Assembly (NCBI GenBank): GCA_049520395.1
Contig: JBEKPV010000012.1
Location: 1-37,680 of the forward strand
DNA length: 37,680 bases
Reading direction: 5' to 3'
DNA from: UBA1161 sp049520395
Lineage (GTDB): Bacteria; Planctomycetota; Phycisphaerae; Tepidisphaerales; Tepidisphaeraceae
The translations under genes and the position numbers were made by a program. This document shows positions 1 through 8,301 of this stretch, one piece after another; the first letter of the stretch is position 1; every line of letters begins with the position of its first letter. A model generated the notes under the pieces. It did not search any database. It saw only the letters and a program-made list of their open reading frames with translations, and was not told where the DNA came from.

Positions 1-2
1 GA

Positions 3-821
3 TCCGCATCGGGGAAGAGGCTGCACGTCAACGATAGCAAGCAGGTTTATTCGTCCGCGGCTGGGTTGGAGGAATTGGAAACGTCGGTGCTGGCGACGCT
101 GGTGGCGGCGGGATATCAGCCGAGGGATTTGCGGGAGCTGTTGCAAATTATCGCGGGGCATGTCGGGGCGGAACTGGAGGAATATGCATGGTACCGCCCG
201 GCGGAAGAGGAGCGGTTTCCACTGGAGCAGGCGATGCTGCCGATTCAGCTGTTTGCCAACGCGCTGCGGCAACAGATGCAAAAATCGTCGGCTACGTGCA
301 TTCACCTTTCGGCGCGCGTGGTTTTGGAGCGGCAGCTGAATCAATTGCTGGCCGCGACGCGGAATAAGGGGTCGGTTCTTTCATCGGTCACGGCGATTCA
401 TCTGGATTTTTTACTGCGCACCTGGGGCGAGAGGCCGATGACGATTTTTTGCGATCGGCAGGGAGGACGAGAACACTACGGGCACGATCTGCGGCTTATG
501 TTCGAGGAATGGGATTTGGAAGTGCTGGAGGAACGCGAGGGGCGCAGCGATTACGAGCTGACGCGGGGATCCAATCGCGTGAGAATCTATTTTCGGGAGA
601 AGGCGGAATCGCAGTGTTTGCCGGTGGCGATGGCTTCGATGCTGAGCAAATATGTGCGCGAGGCGCTGATGCGGCGGTTTAATGCGTTTTGGCTTGGGCA
701 TCTGCCGGGGGTTAGCCCGACGGCGGGATATTACAATGACGGAACGCGGTTTTTGCGGGACATTGATTCCAAACGCCGTGAATTGGGGATCACGGATGAG
801 CAACTCATTCGCAGCCGCTAA
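3..821 (+). CDS. RNase HII-like protein, C-terminal part (5' truncated by window start)
   Basis: The reading frame is open from base 3, so the gene starts before the window; the first internal start-like codon (TTG at 66) is probably not the true start. About 272 residues are visible. Three features occur in RNase HII order: a DSK motif at visible residues 11-13 (compare the DSKKLS motif), an aspartate in FCDRQGG near residue 151, and ASMLSKYVRE near 211-220, which resembles the AASILAKVTRD motif with Glu in place of the final Asp. A GYY motif follows, where the family has its GY motif. RNase HII removes ribonucleotides from DNA and RNA-DNA hybrids. The usual DExGRG motif would lie upstream and is not visible. 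The protein is divergent and longer than standard RNase HII, so activity is uncertain. It converges on the DUF2442 gene with only 12 bp between stop codons. Confidence 0.55.
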   Translation, partial: SASGKRLHVNDSKQVYSSAAGLEELETSVLATLVAAGYQPRDLRELLQIIAGHVGAELEEYAWYRPAEEERFPLEQAMLPIQLFANALRQQMQKSSATCIHLSARVVLERQLNQLLAATRNKGSVLSSVTAIHLDFLLRTWGERPMTIFCDRQGGREHYGHDLRLMFEEWDLEVLEEREGRSDYELTRGSNRVRIYFREKAESQCLPVAMASMLSKYVREALMRRFNAFWLGHLPGVSPTAGYYNDGTRFLRDIDSKRRELGITDEQLIRSR

Positions 822-833
822 TTTGATTTCGCA

Positions 834-1088
834 TCACACGACCCGCGTTTGTGACTTGAGTTTATCGTACAAGGCATCGGGCGCCAGATCGGCGCCGTTT
901 GGCCAGCAAATGACACCGAATTCATCCAGCCGTACTTCGCCAAACGTTCCGGGGTCCTTTAGTGGCTCAAAGACAGGTCCGAAGAGCCGATCTTTCAACG
1001 AGATGATTCCATTTGTGCCATCGGAAAAAGTTATCTCCAATCGGGCGTCCTGGAGCGGTTTTACAAAAATGATCCTGTGCATATTCAT
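834..1088 (-). CDS. DUF2442 domain protein
   Basis: This 84-residue protein has the DUF2442 pattern: a short beta-rich stretch (LEITFSDGTNGIISLKD), then LFGPVFEPLKDP, FGEVRLDEFGVICWPNG and the closing APDALYD. Its ATG overlaps the stop of the upstream DUF4160 gene in an ATGA arrangement (1085-1088), so the two are translationally coupled. DUF4160-DUF2442 pairs are common and mobile across bacteria and are often suspected to be toxin-antitoxin-like, but no function is established. A second ATG two codons in (MHRI) is an alternative start. Confidence 0.85.
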   Translation of the reverse strand: MNMHRIIFVKPLQDARLEITFSDGTNGIISLKDRLFGPVFEPLKDPGTFGEVRLDEFGVICWPNGADLAPDALYDKLKSQTRVV

Positions 1089-1345
1089 TCCAATGGTTCG
1101 ATCGGATTCAGCGGCTGGTGAGTGTCAGCCAGCCACCAGTTTGCCATCAATTCCACGCGGTGAATTGCCGCCCATTCCAACACCAGCGCTATCGCTCGCC
1201 GCGGAAGCTGGCCATATCGCACGCGCAAGGTATCGATTTCCACAACCGCCGCATGCTCCCCATAATACGCATGGAAATGCGGCGGTGCATGGTCATCATA
1301 ATACATTCGAATCGTCACGCCAAAAAATACGCTAATCGTCGGCAC
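1085..1345 (-). CDS. DUF4160 domain protein
   Basis: This 86-residue protein begins MPTISVFFGVTIRMYYDDH and continues APPHFHAYYGEHAAVVEID, the hallmark of DUF4160 (PTI..F.G..I.MY..DH.PPHFHA.YGE). The start is a GTG at 1345, chosen because the family motif begins with PTI directly after the start; no clear ribosome binding site is visible. It is the first gene of a two-gene unit with the DUF2442 gene, coupled by a 4-bp overlap, and lies 75 bp downstream of mfd on the same strand. The biochemical function of the family is unknown. Confidence 0.85.
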   Translation of the reverse strand: MPTISVFFGVTIRMYYDDHAPPHFHAYYGEHAAVVEIDTLRVRYGQLPRRAIALVLEWAAIHRVELMANWWLADTHQPLNPIEPLE

Positions 1346-1420
1346 TGGTTTATTTTACACCATGCTCACCTGAATTTGCAGGCGCCCTCGTTTGTCGCTC
1401 GATCGTTTCGTCGAATTTCG

Positions 1421-4400
1421 TCATTTCCTCTCATACGCCGCCTTCAGCAAATTGCGTATCGCCAAAAGCGCCGTATCGGATTCCATAAACGTCGGCGGCA
1501 TCCTCAAATAAATCGTCTTCTCATCAATCACGCTCAATCTCCCCGGCGCCCCGATCAACCCCGCCTGCGCCCGCCCGGCATCGGCCACAGTGAAAATCAC
1601 GTCCGGGTCCTTCTTGATAATGCTCTCAATCCCGAAGACACCGGCCAGCAGTCTCACTTCCGTCAAAGCCAGCAGGAGCAGCCCCTGCCGCGGCGGTTCG
1701 CCGAAGGCGTCGGTTAGGTCTTTTTGCAACGAGGCGAGCATTTCCAGCGAGGTGCACCGCGTCAACCGCCGATAGGCGTCCATGCGCTGGCGATCGGCGG
1801 TGATCCATTGTTTGGGCAAGAGGGCGGAGACGCCGATCTCCACGTGCGCTTCGGGGCGGGTGGGCTTGGGTTCCTTTTTTAATTGGCGGGTCGCCTCTTC
1901 GAGCAGATTGCAATACATCTCGTAGCCGACGGCGGCGATGTGGCCGCTTTGCTCGGGGCCTAAAATGTTTCCGGCGCCGCGGATTTCCAAATCGCGCATG
2001 GCGATTTTGAAGCCGGCGCCTAAGTGACTGTATTCCTCGATGGCTTTGAGGCGCTTGGCCGCGACGGGAGTCACCGGGCGGTCGGCGGGTAATAGCAAAT
2101 AGCAGTAGGCGCGATTTTTGTACCGCCCTACTCTTCCGCGCAACTGGTGCAATTCGCTGAGGCCGAAACGGTCGGCTTGATTGATGAAAATCGTGTTGGC
2201 GTTAGGGATGTCGAGGCCGCTTTCGATGATGGTGGTGCAGACCAGGATGTCGGCCTCGTGGCGGATGAATTTGAGCATCACGTCTTCCAATTCGCCTTCG
2301 CCCATTTGGCCGTGGCCGATTAATATTCGGGCATCGGGGGCTAATTTTTGAATTTCGCCCGCGATCTCCATGATGTTGTAGACGCGATTGTGCACGAAAT
2401 AGACCTGGCCCTCGCGATTCAGTTCGCGCAAGATCGCCTGCTGGACGCGCTGCTTGTCGTAGGCGATCACTTCCGTAACGATGCTCCGGCGGTCCTGCGG
2501 AGCGGTGGTCAGTGAACTGATATCGCGCAGGCCGAGCATGCTCATGTGGAGGGTGCGCGGGATGGGCGTGGCGGACATCGTCAGGACGTCCACGGTGCGG
2601 CGCATCTGTTTGAGGCGTTCTTTGTGGGTGACGCCGAAGCGTTGCTCTTCGTCGACGACGACCAGGCCCAGATCAGCGAAACGGACGTCTTTGCTGAGAA
2701 GGCGATGGGTGCCGATTAATACGTCGACCTCCCCCGCCGCCGTGCGGCGAATGATCGCCTTCTGCTCCTTGGGACTCTTGAATCGGCTGATCGATTCGAC
2801 GTGAAACGGATAATTGACCATCCGCTCCCTGAAGGTGCGATCATGCTGCTCGGCCAGCACGGTCGTGGGAACGAGCACGGCGACCTGTTTGCCGAATTCC
2901 ATCGCCTTGAAGACGGCGCGCATGGCGAGTTCGGTTTTGCCGTAGCCGACGTCGCCGCAGAGGAGGCGGTCCATGGGGCGGGCTTTTTGCATGTCCTGTT
3001 TGATCTCCTCGGCGCCGGTGATCTGGTCGGGCGTGGGCTCATAGGGAAATTCCGCCTCGAATTCTTTTTGCCAGGCGGTGTCGGGGGGATAGGCCAATCC
3101 CTGCTCGGCGGCGCGGGCGGCCTGGACGTCGAGTAACTCCGCCGCCATGTCCATGACGGCTTCGGAGACCTTGGCTTTTTGTTTTTCCCACCCCCCGCTG
3201 CCGAGGCGAGAGAGTTGCGGATGGCCATGAAATCCGCCGACGTATTTTTGGATGAGATTGATGCGATTGGCGGGAACGTGCAGGGCGGCATTGTCGGCGA
3301 ATCGGAGGGTTAAATACTCCTCGCTTCGGCCCTCCTTGTTCATGGTGTGCATGCCGGTGAATTTGGCGATGCCGTGGGCGACGTGAACGACGTAATCGCC
3401 CTCCTTCAAATCGAGGAATGAGTCGACGGGGCGGGACGCGACGACTTTGGCGACGCGGCGGCGTTGTTCGTAGCGGTGGAATAATTCGTGGTGGCCGAGA
3501 AGCGCCAGGGGCCGGGCGGCGTGGGTTTGGGCGTCCCAAATGAAACCGCGATGGAGATAGCCGATATCCAGCTCGATTTTTTGCGCTAGTCCTGGGGATT
3601 TTTGCTCGAGCAATTCGCTTAGACGCTGGCGCTCGCCCTGGTTTTCGCAGAAGACGGCCACCTCATGGGTGTCGGCGAGCTCGCCCAGTTCGCCGATCGC
3701 TTTACCGGCTTCGGTTTCGAATCGTTGCAGCGATCCGATGGGCAAATGGATGTGGGGGGTTTGCCGCCCGACCAGCGTTTTCTCGGCGACGGCGCCTTGC
3801 TCGAACTGGCTTAATTCCAATCGGGTGAACGGCTCGGCGTGGCGCAATAATGCGGGCAGGGGATAAATTCCGCGCTCGTCCTGCAGGCGATCCTGATAAC
3901 TTTTGGCTTGCTCGGCGATCTCCAGGGGCGACCAGAGGGCAATGATGGAATTTTCGGGAAGATATTGGAACAGGCTGGCGGATTCGCCGGTGGGTGGGAG
4001 GGCGCCGCGGATGTCGATGACGCCGACGGTTTCTAATTTGTCGCCGGAGCCTAGGGTGTCGGGATCGAATCGGCGGACGGATTCGATCTGATCGCCGAAG
4101 AAATCGACGCGGACAGGGAGTCCGACTTCCTGGCCGCCGGTTTCGAATAATCCGGGGAGATAGACATCGACGATGCCGCCGCGAACGGCAAAGTCGCCGG
4201 GGACTTCGACCTGGTCGAGACGGTTGTAGCCGTGCTCGGAGAGCCAGACGATGAATTTTTGGATGTCCAGTTCCTGTCCGGGGCGCAGGTCGAGGATCAG
4301 ATTTTCCAACTGCTTTCGCGAGGGGACCGATTGCATCAGGGATTGAATGGAGGCGATCAGGACCGGCGAACCTTTTGTTGCGGCGAATCGGGCGACGAGC

Positions 4401-4717
4401 CGCAGGCGATTGGAGACCTGCTCCTCGCTGGCTCGGCCGAGGCTGCCGGCTAATTCCAGGGCGGGGAGGACTTCGGGCCTTTTTCCCGTGAAAAGCTCGA
4501 CGTCGTCGGCTAAATCCTCGGCTTCATCCAGATGTCCGCATACGAGCAGAATCGGGCGCGCCAAATCGGATTGCACGACCGCCAAAACGGCGGCGACGCT
4601 GCTGCCCCATAGGCCGGAGACGCTCAGCGCGGGGGAATCGCGCAGCGTTTGGGCCAAAATGTGCAGCGGGCGCGCAGCGAGAAGCCGCCCGATCGTTTCG
4701 GGGACGGGTGGTTCCAT
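1421..4717 (-). CDS. mfd: Transcription-repair coupling factor Mfd
   Basis: Mfd displaces RNA polymerase stalled at DNA lesions and recruits the UvrABC excision machinery. From the chosen ATG at 4717 the protein has 1098 residues, a normal length. The open frame extends upstream to 4813, but that leader is a proline-rich low-complexity stretch, so the downstream ATG before EPPVPETIGRLL is preferred. The order is canonical: an N-terminal UvrB-like region, a CarD-like RNA polymerase interaction domain near residues 428-490 (LKEGDYVVHVAHGIAKFTG), Walker A GDVGYGKTE near 587, the DEEQ box near 688 (VVDEEQRFGVTHKERL), SATPIPRTL and the TRG region after it, RGRVGR near 859, and a C-terminal TRCF domain from about 955. 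All helicase motifs look intact. The gene lies downstream of the phospholipase D gene on the same strand, separated by 166 bp containing a hairpin. Confidence 0.97.
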   Translation of the reverse strand: MEPPVPETIGRLLAARPLHILAQTLRDSPALSVSGLWGSSVAAVLAVVQSDLARPILLVCGHLDEAEDLADDVELFTGKRPEVLPALELAGSLGRASEEQVSNRLRLVARFAATKGSPVLIASIQSLMQSVPSRKQLENLILDLRPGQELDIQKFIVWLSEHGYNRLDQVEVPGDFAVRGGIVDVYLPGLFETGGQEVGLPVRVDFFGDQIESVRRFDPDTLGSGDKLETVGVIDIRGALPPTGESASLFQYLPENSIIALWSPLEIAEQAKSYQDRLQDERGIYPLPALLRHAEPFTRLELSQFEQGAVAEKTLVGRQTPHIHLPIGSLQRFETEAGKAIGELGELADTHEVAVFCENQGERQRLSELLEQKSPGLAQKIELDIGYLHRGFIWDAQTHAARPLALLGHHELFHRYEQRRRVAKVVASRPVDSFLDLKEGDYVVHVAHGIAKFTGMHTMNKEGRSEEYLTLRFADNAALHVPANRINLIQKYVGGFHGHPQLSRLGSGGWEKQKAKVSEAVMDMAAELLDVQAARAAEQGLAYPPDTAWQKEFEAEFPYEPTPDQITGAEEIKQDMQKARPMDRLLCGDVGYGKTELAMRAVFKAMEFGKQVAVLVPTTVLAEQHDRTFRERMVNYPFHVESISRFKSPKEQKAIIRRTAAGEVDVLIGTHRLLSKDVRFADLGLVVVDEEQRFGVTHKERLKQMRRTVDVLTMSATPIPRTLHMSMLGLRDISSLTTAPQDRRSIVTEVIAYDKQRVQQAILRELNREGQVYFVHNRVYNIMEIAGEIQKLAPDARILIGHGQMGEGELEDVMLKFIRHEADILVCTTIIESGLDIPNANTIFINQADRFGLSELHQLRGRVGRYKNRAYCYLLLPADRPVTPVAAKRLKAIEEYSHLGAGFKIAMRDLEIRGAGNILGPEQSGHIAAVGYEMYCNLLEEATRQLKKEPKPTRPEAHVEIGVSALLPKQWITADRQRMDAYRRLTRCTSLEMLASLQKDLTDAFGEPPRQGLLLLALTEVRLLAGVFGIESIIKKDPDVIFTVADAGRAQAGLIGAPGRLSVIDEKTIYLRMPPTFMESDTALLAIRNLLKAAYERK

Positions 4718-4847
4718 GTTCGTGGGACATACTAGCGCGGGGTTGGGCGGGGGTAAAGGATGGGGAGGGGTTGGGATTTGGGGAATTGTGGGTTTCGGGG
4801 GTCGGCCCCTCATCCTGGACTTCCCGGGGGGCGGCCCCTCACCCTCG

Positions 4848-4877
4848 CCCTCTCCCCACGAGTACGTGGGGAGAGGG
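4848..4877. repeat. Intergenic inverted repeat, 12-bp stem and 6-base loop
   Basis: The left arm ends ctctccccac (4850-4859) and the right arm starts gtggggagag (4866-4875); two further C/G pairs extend the stem to 4848-4877 around the loop gagtac. It sits just after the stop of the phospholipase D gene, in a C-rich block. It could act as an mRNA 3' hairpin or be a dispersed REP-like intergenic element; no T-tract follows in either direction, so a classical terminator is not supported. Confidence 0.6.
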
Positions 4878-4883
4878 GATAGA

Positions 4884-6314
4884 TCAGAGCAGTGGGGATA
4901 GGAGCGAGACGGCGCTGTCGGCGTATTGCGTCCATTTAGGGCGCTTTGCCCAGACGGCGGGCTCTACGGGATCGGAATCTCTTAGAAATCCCTTTTGGAT
5001 CTCGCGGAGGCGATTGGTTACCGGGGAGCCGTAGAGCAGAAGACTTAATTCGAAATTCAGATTGAAACTGCGGACGTCCAAATTGGCCGAACCGAAGAGG
5101 GCGAAGGCGTCGTCAACGGTCGTCGTTTTGGCGTGGAGCAATCCGGGCTTATAGAGGTTGATGGAAACTCCGGCATCCAGGAGCTCGTGGAAATGGGCGC
5201 GGCCGGCCAATGCGGTGGCGATCTGATCGCCGACTCTGGGAACAATCAGAGTTACCTTTACCCCGCGATCGGCGGCCATCATCAAACTGAGCATCGTCGT
5301 CTCGTCGGGGATGAAATAGGGTGTGGTCAACATTAATTCCTTGCGCGAGCACTGGATCGCGGCCAGGAGTAATCGCCGGTAGGTATGTCCGGGGCCTAGC
5401 GGGCCGGTGGGGACTGCTTGCATGGGGATGTCGCCGGAGGGCTCGAGGCGCTGGGGGGAGGGCAACTCCAATTCTTCGCCGGTTTCGAAAAACCAATCCT
5501 CGGCGAAGACGGTGGCGAGTTCGCTGACGATGGGGCCGGCGAATCTGCCGGTGACGTCGTACCAGGGGTTGCCGCGGCGGCCGCCGTAGCGGGGATCGCA
5601 GAGATTGTGACTGCCGCAGAAGGCGAGTTTGTCGTCGATGACGGCCAGTTTGCGATGATTTCGCAGATCCATGCGTGCGAACCGTCGTCGGACCAGGGCG
5701 ACGGGGAGGGCCGAGGCGACCTGAACGCCGGAGGATCTTAGTCCGCGCGCCAATCCGCCGCGGCCGAAGAAGGGTCGGGAAGCGACGGCGTCGGCGAGGA
5801 GCCGGCATTGCACGCCGCGCTTGGCGGCGGCGACGAGGGCTTCGCAGACGCGCGTGGCGGGCTGGTCATTGGCGAAAATGTAATAAAGCAGGTGAGCCGA
5901 GACCTTGGCGGCATCGATGCGTTCGATAAGAGCGTCGACGAATTTGCCGGCGTCGGTGATGAATGTGACATCGTTGCCGGCGAGCACGGGCAGATCGGCG
6001 ATTTTTTCGGCTTGGAGGGTCATGGGCTCGACGGACTGGCCGACGTCGGGCTGAGTTTCGTGGCGCGGACGCTCGGGATGCCGGGCCGGGTCGCGCAAGC
6101 GATTGGTGACGCTGGCGTGACGTTCGGCGCGCCGGGGGCCGAGGCGGCTTTCGCCGAGAAACAGATACAAAATCGCGCCGATATAGGGGTGAAGAAAGAC
6201 GATACCCAACCACGCCAGGGATGCGCCGGGGGCGAGTTGGCGACGGAGAACGACCGGGATCATTCCCAGCCGGATGCACCACCCTATCGCGAGGTAGCAG
6301 AGGAACCATGACAT
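4884..6314 (-). CDS. Cardiolipin synthase-like phospholipase D family protein
   Basis: The 476-residue protein has two N-terminal hydrophobic segments (MSWFLCYLAIGWCIRLGMI and a second ending AILYLFLGESRLG), the PLDc_N arrangement of bacterial cardiolipin synthases. Two HKD motifs follow: HRKLAVID near residue 220, before FCGSHNL, and HAKTTTVDD near 393, before FGSANLDVRS. Both contain the His, Lys and Asp needed for catalysis. Such enzymes make cardiolipin from two phosphatidylglycerols, or from phosphatidylglycerol and another phospholipid, at the inner membrane. The N-terminus matches the ClsA/ClsC-like membrane form. The exact donor cannot be read from sequence, so no gene symbol is given. 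It lies upstream of mfd and downstream of the HAF-repeat gene, all on the - strand with separate gaps. Confidence 0.92.
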   Translation of the reverse strand: MSWFLCYLAIGWCIRLGMIPVVLRRQLAPGASLAWLGIVFLHPYIGAILYLFLGESRLGPRRAERHASVTNRLRDPARHPERPRHETQPDVGQSVEPMTLQAEKIADLPVLAGNDVTFITDAGKFVDALIERIDAAKVSAHLLYYIFANDQPATRVCEALVAAAKRGVQCRLLADAVASRPFFGRGGLARGLRSSGVQVASALPVALVRRRFARMDLRNHRKLAVIDDKLAFCGSHNLCDPRYGGRRGNPWYDVTGRFAGPIVSELATVFAEDWFFETGEELELPSPQRLEPSGDIPMQAVPTGPLGPGHTYRRLLLAAIQCSRKELMLTTPYFIPDETTMLSLMMAADRGVKVTLIVPRVGDQIATALAGRAHFHELLDAGVSINLYKPGLLHAKTTTVDDAFALFGSANLDVRSFNLNFELSLLLYGSPVTNRLREIQKGFLRDSDPVEPAVWAKRPKWTQYADSAVSLLSPLL

Positions 6315-6385
6315 GGGGTGAGGGAAACGTTACCCGCATCGGCTGCCGGTGAAAAGCGCCTGCGGCGGGCAAGGATGGCGGGGAA

Positions 6386-7714
6386 TTAACGCGCCGGGCG
6401 GGGGCGTTTGACGGTTGCGATCAGCGACAACCCGGCGAGGAGAAATAGGCCGGACCAGAAGGCCGCGGGGAGGGGGACGACCTCACCGCTTGGGCCGGAG
6501 CCGGAGGAGCCGGATGTGCCGGTGCCGGAGATGGAGCCGCTGGGGGTGAGTTCGTAGGCTTCGAAGGTGCCGTCAAAATCGCCGTAGCCGACGATATCAC
6601 CGGCGCTATTGATTCCGTCGGCGTTGATGAGGGTCCAGCCGCTGCCGGAGGGGAGGAGGGTGTTGAGATCGGTCATGGTGGAGTCGTCGTATAGAAAGGC
6701 GTGGTAATCGCCGGCGGAGGTGAGGGACATGCCGACGACTTCGTCGGAATTATTGACGGCCTCGGCCATGCTGAATCCACCGCCGAGATTTCCGAGGCCG
6801 GTGAATTTGCCGGTATTGGCGGAATAGAGGAAGGCCTCACCGTTGAAAAATTCGGAGCCTTCGCCGGTGGTGATGGCGCTTTCGGGGAGGCCGAGGACGA
6901 TGGAAGCGTTGGCGTTAGTGGCGTTGACGCTGGTGGTGGTATCGCCGACGGGATTGAGTCCGTAGCCGACGGCATCACCGGCGCTGTTGATGGCGAAGGG
7001 GACATTGACGGCGAAGCCGGAGAGGCCGCCGAGATCGGTGGGCGTGGTGGAATTCGCCGGCCACTCGACGACGTCGGCATTGGGCGACTTGGTGGTGCTG
7101 ATGGTTGTCTGCGATGCGCCGATTGCGACGCCGGCGTTATTGATGGAATAGGCCAGAGGCGAGTTGGATGTGAGGCCACTGAGCGATTGCGCGGTGCCGT
7201 TGTAGCGCACGAGAGAGTTAGCCGAGGTATCGGCGGCGATGAGGACGCCGGAATTATTGACGGCCAGGGGGACGCCGCTGAAAAGCGATGTGGCGTTGGT
7301 GACCACGCCGCCAATATCGATGAAGCCGGCCATGGCGGAGCTACCGCTTTGCGTCGATGCGCCAACGACTTCGCCGGAATCATTGAGGGCGTCGGGCGTG
7401 GCAAAGCTCAGGCCCTTGGGATCGGCCCCCAGGGCGGGGATCACGGTGGGCGTGGCGCCCGTGTCGTAGAAACCGGCGCCTGAGACGAGCGTCAGCGATC
7501 CGCTCGCGGTGCTAGTGGCTACCTGGATGCTCGCGTCGTAGCTGATGCCGATGATTTCGCCACTGTTGTTGATGGCGAAGGCGGTGCTGAAATTATCGCC
7601 GGCGAGGGGGGCGATTCCAACGACGTTATAATCCGTCGCGGCGACGGCGATTGCGGGCAGAATTCCGAGAACGAAGACCCCGGCGAGACAAGAACCAGCG
7701 CGTAACATTTTCAT
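6386..7714 (-). CDS. HAF-repeat secreted protein with PEP-CTERM-like sorting tail
   Basis: The N-terminus is a signal peptide (hydrophobic LAGVFVLGILPAIAVAA). About seven copies of a motif like AINNSGEIIG, ALNDSGEVVG and GINSAGDIVGYG follow, typical of HAF repeats in extracellular proteins. The C-terminus has a Gly/Ser-rich linker, then EVVPLPAAFWSGLF, a hydrophobic segment and the basic tail KRPRPAR: the layout of a PEP-CTERM sorting signal in its VPLPAA variant, normally processed by an exosortase. No exosortase lies in this window. Two starts are possible: ATG at 7714, which directly abuts the purine-rich site (AGGAAGGG), and ATG at 7708, which has better spacing; the signal peptide is intact with either. 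The role is unknown; the protein is predicted to be exported and envelope-associated. PEP-CTERM systems are often linked to exopolysaccharide genes, which appear from 14 kb onward. Confidence 0.85.
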   Translation of the reverse strand: MKMLRAGSCLAGVFVLGILPAIAVAATDYNVVGIAPLAGDNFSTAFAINNSGEIIGISYDASIQVATSTASGSLTLVSGAGFYDTGATPTVIPALGADPKGLSFATPDALNDSGEVVGASTQSGSSAMAGFIDIGGVVTNATSLFSGVPLAVNNSGVLIAADTSANSLVRYNGTAQSLSGLTSNSPLAYSINNAGVAIGASQTTISTTKSPNADVVEWPANSTTPTDLGGLSGFAVNVPFAINSAGDAVGYGLNPVGDTTTSVNATNANASIVLGLPESAITTGEGSEFFNGEAFLYSANTGKFTGLGNLGGGFSMAEAVNNSDEVVGMSLTSAGDYHAFLYDDSTMTDLNTLLPSGSGWTLINADGINSAGDIVGYGDFDGTFEAYELTPSGSISGTGTSGSSGSGPSGEVVPLPAAFWSGLFLLAGLSLIATVKRPRPAR

Positions 7715-7891
7715 CCCTTCCTGATATCAAAGCGTGCTCATGGGGCCAAAATCGCTCAATCACCCACGACGCGGCCCTGCACGCCGGAAATCCTGATCAA
7801 ATATGAATTTCTTGTCAACGATAAAAATGTGCGCAACGGGGGGATTCGCGGCGTATTGACTGGAAATGGGCGGCGCGGTTTGATTTGGAAA

Positions 7892-8245
7892 ATGGACGTG
7901 GTTGCGATCATCATTGGAGTCAGCTGCCTTGGGATTGCCGCCGGCCTTATTGGCATATCGATTCCACTGGTTCAGGGAAAGGTGAGGCCAAACCGATTTT
8001 ACGGGGTGCGGCTGAAGGCGTCGTTTGCGTCGGACGAGGCGTGGTACGCCATCAATCGGTTTGGGGGGCAACAGTTAATCTTTTGGTCGGGGCCCATCAT
8101 CGCGATTGGACTGGCCGCGTTTTTTCTGCCGCTGAAGGCGAATCCAATCGCCGCGTTGCTTGTCGGGTTTTCGCCGGTCGTTTTTATTTTGATCGCGACG
8201 ATTCGAATCATCGGGTTCGCGGAGCGGTTTGGCTCGGATCGGTAG
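7892..8245 (+). CDS. SdpI-like small membrane protein
   Basis: The 117-residue protein has three hydrophobic segments: near residues 3-27, around LIFWSGPIIAIGLAAFFL, and around ALLVGFSPVVFILIATI. Between the first two lies GKVRPNRFYGVRLKASFAS, then DEAWYAINRFGG, which matches the SdpI family pattern (GKxxPNxxYGxR followed by a W/N motif). SdpI in Bacillus is an immunity protein against the SdpC toxin, but most homologues are uncharacterised. The frame extends to a GTG at 7829; the ATG at 7892 (MDVVAII) is preferred because the first membrane segment begins there, although its ribosome binding site is weak. It is divergent from the HAF-repeat gene and 56 bp upstream of the MFS gene. Confidence 0.7.
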   Translation: MDVVAIIIGVSCLGIAAGLIGISIPLVQGKVRPNRFYGVRLKASFASDEAWYAINRFGGQQLIFWSGPIIAIGLAAFFLPLKANPIAALLVGFSPVVFILIATIRIIGFAERFGSDR

Positions 8246-8301
8246 TTATTTCGCTTCGTGAAGTTGTGTCACATCGGTCTTGCAAATAGGCTCATTGCGA
8301 C

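Noticed and set aside
4718..4813. N-terminal extension of Mfd to 4813
   Set aside because: Proline-rich low-complexity codons with no Mfd similarity; the ATG at 4717 gives a normal N-terminus.
4848..4877. Rho-independent terminator after the phospholipase D gene
   Set aside because: The stem is good, but no T-tract follows on the - strand; kept only as an inverted repeat.
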